Below, piece after piece: positions 1 to 4,419 of a DNA stretch of 5,189 bases. The notes under the pieces are model-generated. The model did not search any database. It was not told where the DNA came from and saw only the letters and a list, made by a program, of their open reading frames with translations. Origin of the DNA: Methylobacteriaceae bacterium (GTDB lineage: Bacteria; Pseudomonadota; Alphaproteobacteria; Rhizobiales; Beijerinckiaceae); the NCBI GenBank assembly GCA_019247255.1, contig JAFAPJ010000274.1, positions 1 to 5,189 on the forward strand. Reading direction: 5' to 3'. The translations under genes were made by a program, and so were the position numbers. The stretch's first letter is position 1. Each line of letters starts with the position of its first letter.

Positions 1-104
1 CGGACCGGGCGGTCGTGATCGAGCGCGGCCGCGTGCGCTTTGCCGGAACCGTCGCCGAACTCGATGCCGAGCCCGAGATCCGCGACCAGTATCTCGCGGT
101 CTGA
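1..104 (+). CDS. ABC transporter ATP-binding protein, LivF-like, C-terminal fragment (5' end outside window)
   Basis: Only the last 33 codons and the TGA stop (102-104) are present, in the frame starting at base 3. The peptide begins DRAVVIERGRVRFAGTV and ends IRDQYLAV. The 'D-R-x-x-V-I-E-R-G-R-V' strand, a short 'GTVAEL' segment and a final 'R-x-x-Y-L-x-V' helix are the usual tail of ATPase subunits of branched-chain amino acid (LivF) type ABC importers, which power substrate uptake from the cytoplasmic face of the inner membrane. The Walker A, signature and Walker B motifs lie upstream of the window and cannot be checked. The substrate (branched-chain amino acids, urea, amides or other) cannot be read from this tail, and a UrtE-type ATPase is a possible alternative. 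Upstream liv-type permease and binding-protein genes would be expected but are not visible. Confidence 0.72.
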   Translation, partial: DRAVVIERGRVRFAGTVAELDAEPEIRDQYLAV

Positions 105-141
105 GAGGCCGATTGCGAAGCAAGGAACGGAGTGCGGACGG

Positions 142-154
142 GCGCGGACCGCGC
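142..154 (+). terminator. Short GC-only hairpin after the ABC ATPase gene (possible weak terminator)
   Basis: GCGCGG (142-147) and CCGCGC (149-154) form a perfect inverted repeat around one base, which folds as a 5-bp GC stem with a 3-base loop. It lies 37 bases past the stop of the upstream ABC gene and before the DUF1203 ribosome binding site. No T run follows, so intrinsic termination is uncertain. Chance occurrence in GC-rich DNA is quite possible. Confidence 0.2.
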
Positions 155-174
155 GACAGCTTCCGGGCCCATCC

Positions 175-180
175 AAGGAG
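175..180 (+). promoter_or_regulatory. Shine-Dalgarno site of the DUF1203 gene
   Basis: AAGGAG stands 6 bases before the ATG at 187. It decides the start codon. An upstream in-frame ATG at 40 would overlap the end of the ABC ATPase gene and has no comparable site in front of it. Confidence 0.85.
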
Positions 181-186
181 CCCCTT

Positions 187-666
187 ATGACCGCCTTCCG
201 CTGCGTGCCCATCCCGACCGAGACCGCTGAGCGCTTCCGCGAGACCGGACACGACGATCGCGGCAACGCTCTCAGGCGCGTCACGGCGCAGGCCGGCGGC
301 GGCTATCCCTGCCGGCACTGCCTCGAGCTCGCCCGCCCGGGCGAGGAGGTCCTGCTCGGCTCCTACGACCTGCCCGGGCCGCAAGGGATCTACTGGACGC
401 CGAGCCCGATCTTTCTTCATGCCGAGCCCTGCCCGGCCTTCGAGACGGAGAACGAGGTCGCCCCGATCGTGCGGAAGAACCCGCTCGTCTCCGTGCGCGC
501 CTACGATGCCGAGGAGCTCTGCCTCTACGATCTCGGCCATGTCGGGCCCGGCGAGGAGGTCGACGCCCCGCTCGACCGCGCGCTCGCCGATCCGCGCACC
601 GCCTTCGTGAACGTCCACACCGCCCGGCCGGGCTGCCTCCTGTCCCGGGTGGAACGCCTTCCCTGA
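187..666 (+). CDS. DUF1203 family protein, 159 aa
   Basis: This is a complete small soluble protein with no signal peptide or membrane segment, recognised as DUF1203, a family without an established function. The family pattern is visible along the whole length. The N-terminal part reads 'F-R-C-V-P-I'. Around residues 38-60 is GGYPCRHCLELARPGEEVLL, then 'SPIFLHAEPC' at 73-82. 'VRAYDAEELCLYD' follows at 103-115, and the signature end 'VNVHTARPGCLLSRVER' is at 141-157. The length is about what I recall for the family. Cysteines at 42, 45, 82 and 150 with histidines at 44, 79, 118 and 144 could form a metal or redox site, but this is inference. The start at 187 is fixed by AAGGAG at 175-180. The gene begins 82 bases after the ABC ATPase stop on the same strand, so read-through from that operon is possible. 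The next gene, fpr, starts 120 bases downstream. The family call is fairly sure; the function is unknown. Confidence 0.85.
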   Translation: MTAFRCVPIPTETAERFRETGHDDRGNALRRVTAQAGGGYPCRHCLELARPGEEVLLGSYDLPGPQGIYWTPSPIFLHAEPCPAFETENEVAPIVRKNPLVSVRAYDAEELCLYDLGHVGPGEEVDAPLDRALADPRTAFVNVHTARPGCLLSRVERLP

Positions 667-679
667 CGCCTCCCGATCC

Positions 680-708
680 TTGACCGAACAAGATCGTTTG
701 CATACGAA
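680..708 (+). promoter_or_regulatory. Weak sigma-70-like promoter candidate upstream of fpr
   Basis: TTGACC (680-685) is a good -35-like hexamer. A 17-base spacer leads to TACGAA (703-708), a poor -10 hexamer. A second candidate is CTGGAA (728-733), 17 bases, TATGAG (751-756), which has a better -10 and a worse -35. Either would serve fpr. Neither is strong, and alphaproteobacterial promoters diverge from the E. coli consensus. The spacer of the first candidate contains most of the inverted repeat at 692-713. Confidence 0.3.
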
Positions 709-713
709 CGATC
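692..713. repeat. Inverted repeat GATCGTT-N8-AACGATC, possible operator before fpr
   Basis: GATCGTT (692-698) and AACGATC (707-713) are perfect 7-base arms around the 8-base centre TGCATACG, giving a 22-base dyad of the size bound by a dimeric regulator. The site is AT-richer than its surroundings and lies 73 bases before the fpr ATG, overlapping a promoter-like pair. It has no T run after it, which argues against an intrinsic terminator for the DUF1203 gene. I cannot name the regulator. Confidence 0.4.
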
Positions 714-719
714 GCGCCG

Positions 720-750
720 CGGGCGGGCTGGAAAAGCGCGCCCGTTTCGT
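720..750 (+). terminator. Hairpin followed by a T-rich stretch in the DUF1203-fpr gap (weak terminator candidate)
   Basis: CGGGCG (720-725) pairs with CGCCCG (739-744) around a 13-base loop, and TTTCGT follows directly. It lies 53 bases after the DUF1203 stop and could end that transcript. If the promoter at 680-708 is used, it would instead be part of the fpr leader. The long loop and short stem keep this tentative. Confidence 0.22.
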
Positions 751-786
751 TATGAGGCGCCCGATTTCGGCAACGGATCTCATCGG

Positions 787-1560
787 ATGAGCAACTTCAA
801 CGAGGAGCGGGTGCTCAGCGTGCACCATTGGACGGACACGCTGTTCTCGTTCACGACCACCCGCGACCCGACGTTCCGCTTCCGCAACGGCGAGTTCACC
901 ATGATCGGGATCAAGGTGAACGAGAAGCCGTTGCTGCGCGCCTACAGTCTCGTCTCGGCGAACTACGAAGAGAACCTCGAGTTCTTCTCGATCAAGGTGC
1001 CGGCCGGGCCGCTGACCTCGCGGCTGCAGCATCTGAAGGTCGGCGACCCGATCATCGTCTCGCGCAAGGCGACCGGGACGCTCGTCCTCGACAACCTGCA
1101 TGCCGGCCGCAATCTCTACCTCATCGGCACGGGGACCGGGCTCGCGCCCTTCCTGTCCATCATCAAGGACCCGGAGACCTACGAGCGCTTCGAGCGCGTG
1201 GTCCTGGTCCATGGCTGCCGGCAGGTGAACGAGCTCGCCTACGGCGAGACGATCACGACGACGCTGCCCGAGGACGAGTTCGTGGGCGAGCTCATCCGCG
1301 AGAAGCTCGTCTACTACCCGACGGTCACGCGCGAGCCGTTCCGCAACCGCGGCCGGGTCACCGACCTCATCCAGACGGGCAAGCTCTTCACTGACGCGGG
1401 GGTCGCGCCGCTCGAGCGCGACGCCGACCGCGTCATGCTCTGCGGCTCGCCCGCGATGCTCGCCGACCTGCGCACGCTTCTTGACGCGCGCGGCTTCGTC
1501 GAGGGCAACCACGGCGAGCCCGGCGAGTACGTGGTCGAGAAGGCCTTCGTCGAGAAGTGA
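787..1560 (+). CDS. fpr: Ferredoxin/flavodoxin-NADP+ reductase (Fpr), 257 aa
   Basis: This cytoplasmic FAD enzyme exchanges electrons between NADP(H) and ferredoxin or flavodoxin. In bacteria it usually oxidises NADPH to supply reduced carriers for Fe-S enzymes and oxidative-stress defence. The FAD-binding barrel comes first and contains the flavin motif RAYS at residues 51-54. The NADP domain follows, with GTGTGLAPF (114-122), VHGCR (141-145), YYPTVTRE (176-183) and CGSPAM (219-224). The protein ends GEYVVEKAFVEK. This C-terminal AFVEK extension past the aromatic residue stacked on the flavin is typical of the bacterial FPR subgroup known from Azotobacter and Rhodobacter, whereas E. coli Fpr ends in a tryptophan. 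The 257-aa length is normal and no key motif is missing. The ATG at 787 has only a weak GGAT-like ribosome site, but the N-terminus SNFNEERVLSV matches the family, so the start is credible. The 120-bp upstream gap with a dyad suggests its own promoter. It converges with the ABC exporter gene across a shared hairpin. Confidence 0.95.
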   Translation: MSNFNEERVLSVHHWTDTLFSFTTTRDPTFRFRNGEFTMIGIKVNEKPLLRAYSLVSANYEENLEFFSIKVPAGPLTSRLQHLKVGDPIIVSRKATGTLVLDNLHAGRNLYLIGTGTGLAPFLSIIKDPETYERFERVVLVHGCRQVNELAYGETITTTLPEDEFVGELIREKLVYYPTVTREPFRNRGRVTDLIQTGKLFTDAGVAPLERDADRVMLCGSPAMLADLRTLLDARGFVEGNHGEPGEYVVEKAFVEK

Positions 1561-1562
1561 GC

Positions 1563-1585
1563 CGAGGCGGCGCGACGCCGCCTCG
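1563..1585. terminator. Hairpin between convergent fpr and ABC exporter genes (likely bidirectional terminator)
   Basis: CGAGGCGGCG (1563-1572) and CGCCGCCTCG (1576-1585) form a perfect 10-bp stem with a 3-base loop. It starts two bases after the fpr stop and lies 20 bases beyond the stop of the leftward ABC gene. Neither side has a T run, so it is not a canonical intrinsic terminator. Its position between convergent genes and its stability suggest it marks transcript ends for both strands. Confidence 0.65.
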
Positions 1586-1605
1586 AAGACGCGAGCTCGA
1601 GCCGC

Positions 1606-3729
1606 CTACTGCGCGGCCAGCGGCGCGGGCTGCGGCAGATCGGCCGGGGTGAAGCGGCCGTCCTGGCCGGGGCGCATGTCGATCCGCCGGTCGTGGAAGG
1701 CCGCGAGCGTGCCGCGGTGGCCGATCGACACGACCGTCGTGCCCGGCAGCAGGCGGCGCAGCGTCCGGTAGATCTCCGCTTCCGTCGGCTCGTCGAGCGC
1801 CGCCGTGGCCTCGTCCAGGAAGAGCCAATCGGGCTTCGCGAGGAGCGCGCGGGCGACCGCGAGCCGCTGCTGCTCGCCGAGCGAGAGCACCTGCGCCCAG
1901 CTGTTCTCCTCGTCGAGCCGGTTCGCGAGCTGCGGGAGGCGTGCCGCCTCGAGCGCCGCCCGGATCGTCGCCTCGTCGTAATCGCCCGCCGCGCCCGGAT
2001 AGGTGACGGCGGCCCGCAAGGTCCCGATCGGGATGTAAGGCCGCTGCGGCAGGAGCATCGTGGTCCGGTCGGGCGGCGTTGCGATCCGCCCTCGGCCGAA
2101 CGGCCAGATGCCCGCGATGGCCCGGAAGAGGGTCGACTTACCAGAGCCCGACGGGCCCGTGAGCAGGGCCGCCTGGCGGGCGGCGAGCTGCAGGCTCGGC
2201 GCGGTCAGGATCGTGCGGCCGTCCGGCAGCGCGACTTCGAGGTCGCTGAGCGCGACCTCGCTCGCGCCTGCGGACCCCCTCGCGAGAAGCGGGGTCGCTG
2301 CCCCGAGCGCCCGTCCGCGATCGATCGAGGCGTCGAAGGAGGTGAGCCGGTCGAGCACGGAGCGGAAATCCGCGAGCGACACGTAGTAGGTGACGAAGAA
2401 CGTGAGCGCCGCCTCGACCCGCCCGAAGGCGCTCGCTGTCTGGCTCATGGTGCCGAGCTGGATCTTGCCCGCGAAGTAGAAGGGCGCCGCCACGATATAG
2501 GGGATGAACGGGCTCATCTGGCCGTACGCGGCCGTGAAGATCGTGAGGCGCTTCCGGGTCTGCACGAGCGCCAGATAGTTGCGGATGATTCCGCCGAAGC
2601 GCTGGCCGAGCGACGTGCGCTCGGCGCCCTCGCCGGCCAAGAGCGCGACCTGCTCGCCGTACTCGCGCAGACGCGCGAGCGAGAAGCGGAAATCCGCCTC
2701 GTAGCGCTGCCGCTCGAAGGAGAGACGCACGAGCGGCCGGCCGATGAGATGCGTCACCGCCGTCCCGAACCCGGCATAGACGAGCGCGACCCAGAACAGG
2801 AAGCCGGGCACGGCGACCTCGGTCCCCGGAATGGTGAAGTTCGAGGACAGGCCCCAGAGCACGATCGAGAAGGACACGAGGGAGGAGAGCGTCGAGATGA
2901 GCAGGATCGAGAACGAATAGATGCCGTAGCCGACCGAGCCGCCGTCGATGAAGCGGTTCACGTCCTCGGCGATGCGCTGGTCCGGGTTGTCGGCCCCGCC
3001 TTCGACGAGGCTCATCCGGTAATGCGTCGCGCCGTCGAGCCAGCGGCCGACGAAATGGTCCGTCAGCCAGCGCCGCCAGCGGATGATGAGCATCGACTGG
3101 ACCACGAACTCGATGACGGCGCTCGTCACGAAGACGACGGCCCAGGGCAGGAACACGGCGAAGAGCTGGTACCAGAAGGTCGCCTCGTCCTTCGCCTGAA
3201 TGGCGTTGAACCAGTCGCGCGAGAAGAAGGAGAGCCGGACGTTGATCCCGACCTGCGCCTGGTTCACGAGCACCAGGAACACGACCATCGCGGTCGCGAT
3301 GCGCCGTTCGCGGGCCGCGTAGCGCGGGAAAGGCCAGATGCGGGCGGTGCCGCGCTCGTCCGTGTCGAAGTAGCGGTCCGCGATGTTCGTCATCGCGCGC
3401 ACGACCTTGAGGTGCGACACCGCGACCACCAGGATCGCGAAGAGCGCGACCGTGATCGGCAGGCTCTCCGGCAGGCGATATTCGGCCAGCGAGGCCGGCC
3501 ACAGGCCGATCCCGGCCGCGGTCGCGGCAAGCCCGAACACGACCGTCTCGGCCGCGAAGATCGCGACGAAGATCTTGAGGAAGCTCGACATCCCGCGGGC
3601 GAGAAAGGTCGCGTAGGCCGAGGCGCCCGCGATCGCGCCGAACACGGCCACGAGCGGGGCGCCGCCGAACAGGCCGGCCGCGAGCGAGACGAGGGCGGTC
3701 GCGGCCACCATGAGGGCGAGGAGGATCAC
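1606..3729 (-). CDS. Fused permease/ATPase ABC transporter, YddA/BacA-related (COG4178), 707 aa
   Basis: This is an inner-membrane ABC protein with permease and ATPase in one chain, expected to work as a homodimer. Relatives (YddA, Rv1819c, and the permease relatives SbmA/BacA) handle antimicrobial peptides, cobalamin or long-chain acyl compounds; the substrate here cannot be read. Residues 1-110 hold about three extra hydrophobic segments. The SbmA/BacA-like membrane domain (ABC_membrane_2 type) spans about 130-460 and includes the family motif NPDQRIAEDV at 248-257. The ATPase spans about 495-690: Walker A GPSGSGKST (525-533), Q-loop LPQRPYIP (560-567), signature LSLGEQQR (615-622 region), Walker B WLFLDE (635-640) and switch His 671. 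All catalytic motifs are intact. The start is GTG at 3729 with GGGAG seven bases before it; the internal ATG at 3711 has a pyrimidine-rich upstream and is less likely. The protein is longer than E. coli YddA (about 560 aa) because of the N-terminal extension. It lies 136 bases downstream of the META gene on the same strand. Confidence 0.9.
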   Translation of the reverse strand: MILLALMVAATALVSLAAGLFGGAPLVAVFGAIAGASAYATFLARGMSSFLKIFVAIFAAETVVFGLAATAAGIGLWPASLAEYRLPESLPITVALFAILVVAVSHLKVVRAMTNIADRYFDTDERGTARIWPFPRYAARERRIATAMVVFLVLVNQAQVGINVRLSFFSRDWFNAIQAKDEATFWYQLFAVFLPWAVVFVTSAVIEFVVQSMLIIRWRRWLTDHFVGRWLDGATHYRMSLVEGGADNPDQRIAEDVNRFIDGGSVGYGIYSFSILLISTLSSLVSFSIVLWGLSSNFTIPGTEVAVPGFLFWVALVYAGFGTAVTHLIGRPLVRLSFERQRYEADFRFSLARLREYGEQVALLAGEGAERTSLGQRFGGIIRNYLALVQTRKRLTIFTAAYGQMSPFIPYIVAAPFYFAGKIQLGTMSQTASAFGRVEAALTFFVTYYVSLADFRSVLDRLTSFDASIDRGRALGAATPLLARGSAGASEVALSDLEVALPDGRTILTAPSLQLAARQAALLTGPSGSGKSTLFRAIAGIWPFGRGRIATPPDRTTMLLPQRPYIPIGTLRAAVTYPGAAGDYDEATIRAALEAARLPQLANRLDEENSWAQVLSLGEQQRLAVARALLAKPDWLFLDEATAALDEPTEAEIYRTLRRLLPGTTVVSIGHRGTLAAFHDRRIDMRPGQDGRFTPADLPQPAPLAAQ

Positions 3730-3736
3730 GTCGAGG

Positions 3737-3741
3737 CTCCC
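3737..3741 (-). promoter_or_regulatory. Shine-Dalgarno site fixing the GTG start of the ABC exporter
   Basis: On the - strand GGGAG lies 7 bases before the GTG at 3729-3727. An in-frame stop at 3759-3757 closes the frame upstream. This favours the GTG over the ATG six codons inside, at 3711. Confidence 0.75.
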
Positions 3742-3821
3742 GTGGATGGTCGCGCGTCAGCGCCGCCCAAGGCGGTCAAGCCTCGAGGGAAGAAGAAGGA
3801 TGATCTGCACCGGCGCGTTTT

Positions 3822-3841
3822 GGGCCGAAGAGACCCGGCCC
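3822..3841. repeat. Inverted repeat GGGCCG-N8-CGGCCC in the META-ABC gap
   Basis: Perfect 6-base arms at 3822-3827 and 3836-3841 enclose 8 bases. It overlaps by two bases the hairpin at 3840-3862, so the two structures compete at their junction. Read on the - strand it is followed by AAAA, not T, so it does not look like an intrinsic terminator for the META gene. Its role is unknown and it may be a chance GC dyad. Confidence 0.3.
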
Positions 3842-3862
3842 GACAATGCGTTGGATTGTCGG
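3840..3862 (-). terminator. Hairpin directly after the META gene (terminator or processing stem)
   Basis: CCGACAAT (3840-3847) and ATTGTCGG (3855-3862) are perfect 8-base arms with a 7-base loop, beginning three bases past the META stop at 3866. There is no proper T run on the - strand, only a pyrimidine-rich TCTCTTC further on. The stem is mixed in composition rather than GC-only, so it is less likely to be chance than other dyads here. It may end or attenuate transcription before the ABC gene. Confidence 0.45.
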
Positions 3863-3865
3863 CGG

Positions 3866-4342
3866 CTAGAGCGAGCGCTCGAACTTGATCTCGCCGTTCG
3901 GCCCCTTCATCACGAGCGAGCCGACAACCGTGTCCCACTTGGCCGAGGTGCGCAGCGCCATCAGGAAGGCCTGCTCGGTCTGCGAGACGCCCTTGTCGCA
4001 GTTGCGCTTCGTGAGCGCGAGCGGACCGACCGCGATGCCCTGGTCGCGCAACGGATAGGCGACCGCCGAGAAGCTGTTGCAGCCGCCGAAACCTTGCACG
4101 CGGAACTGCTCGTCCAGCATGAAGCTCGGGCGCTCGCCGCCCGTCAGCGGCTTGTTGTTCAAGCTGACCGCGATCCAGGCCTGGCCGAGCGGGAAGCGCT
4201 TCTCTTCCTTCTTCGTCACCTGCTGCTGGCCGCTCTGCTGCTGGTCCTGGTTGCCCCGGCCCCGCCGCGCACTCTGCGCCTCGGCCGAGCCGGCTGCCGC
4301 GATCGCGACCGCCAGGCACACGGCGCCCGCACTCCACCTCAT
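3866..4342 (-). CDS. Secreted META-domain (HslJ-like) protein, 158 aa
   Basis: This is a predicted periplasmic or envelope protein with one META domain, the fold of E. coli HslJ. Its biochemical role is not settled; HslJ is linked to heat shock and novobiocin tolerance. The N-terminus MRWSAGAVCLAVAIAAAG is a signal peptide with a likely cleavage after AEA (residue 22). There is no lipobox cysteine, so it is not a lipoprotein. Residues 24-48 are a polar linker rich in Gln, Arg and Lys (QDQQQSGQQQ, then KKEEKR). The META domain covers about 51-157: 'AWIAVSLNNKPL', 'PSFMLDEQFRVQGFGGCNSF' (72-91), 'GPLALTKRNC' (106-115), 'EQAFLMAL' (123-130) and 'GEIKFERSL' at the end. Cys88 and Cys115 could form a disulfide. 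The start is taken at ATG 4342, seven bases after GGAGG; the adjacent ATG at 4345 gives one more residue and is equally possible. The gene follows hisG by about 50 bases on the same strand and precedes the ABC exporter. I see no functional link to histidine synthesis. Confidence 0.82.
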   Translation of the reverse strand: MRWSAGAVCLAVAIAAAGSAEAQSARRGRGNQDQQQSGQQQVTKKEEKRFPLGQAWIAVSLNNKPLTGGERPSFMLDEQFRVQGFGGCNSFSAVAYPLRDQGIAVGPLALTKRNCDKGVSQTEQAFLMALRTSAKWDTVVGSLVMKGPNGEIKFERSL

Positions 4343-4349
4343 CATCCTG

Positions 4350-4354
4350 CCTCC
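4350..4354 (-). promoter_or_regulatory. Shine-Dalgarno site of the META gene
   Basis: On the - strand GGAGG precedes tandem ATG codons at 4345 and 4342 by 4 and 7 bases. It rules out the longer reading from GTG 4381 or ATG 4378, which would put extra residues in front of the signal peptide and has no ribosome site. Confidence 0.75.
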
Positions 4355-4390
4355 AAAGCCCGAGGGCCCGCTCACCATCACATTCGATCG

Positions 4391-4419
4391 ATTTTACGGC
4401 AGAGTTCGGGAACTTTCAT
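4391..4419 (-). promoter_or_regulatory. Sigma-70-like promoter candidate overlapping the hisG stop codon
   Basis: On the - strand ATGAAA (4419-4414, four of six matches to TTGACA) is followed after exactly 17 bases by TAAAAT (4396-4391, five of six matches to TATAAT). The TAA stop of hisG is the first half of the -10 hexamer. Transcription would begin near 4384, giving a leader of about 40 bases to the META start. This is the best -10-like hexamer I found in the window's intergenic and gene-end stretches. It rests on pattern only. Confidence 0.45.

Noticed and set aside
40..186. N-terminal extension of the DUF1203 gene from ATG 40
   Set aside because: It overlaps the end of the ABC ATPase, its 49 residues do not resemble DUF1203, and a strong AAGGAG sits in front of ATG 187.
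281..703. 140-codon - strand frame opposite the DUF1203 gene
   Set aside because: Arg/Gly/Ala-rich low-complexity translation typical of a GC-rich shadow frame, opposite a gene with a recognised family pattern and a good ribosome site.
828..1394. 188-codon + strand frame inside fpr
   Set aside because: An out-of-frame shadow rich in Arg, His and Asp; fpr itself carries all expected motifs.
2138..3502. 454-codon - strand frame within the ABC exporter gene
   Set aside because: Same strand but another frame; the translation is Arg-rich and lacks domains, while the main frame has complete ATPase and membrane motifs.
3774..3779. TTGACC on the - strand as a -35 box for the ABC gene
   Set aside because: At 16-18 bases downstream there are only GC-rich hexamers, so no usable -10 partner was found.
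1693..3888. Very long + strand open frame (731 codons) antisense to the whole ABC exporter gene
   Set aside because: Its codons are in exact register with the sense codons, so a stop could arise only opposite TTA, CTA or TCA, codons almost absent from this GC-rich gene. The product is a low-complexity run of Arg, Glu, Asp, His and Ala without any recognisable domain, while the opposite strand encodes a textbook ABC transporter.
4343..4381. Longer META protein starting at GTG 4381 or ATG 4378
   Set aside because: No Shine-Dalgarno precedes these codons, the candidate promoter would leave almost no leader, and the extra residues would precede an otherwise standard signal peptide.
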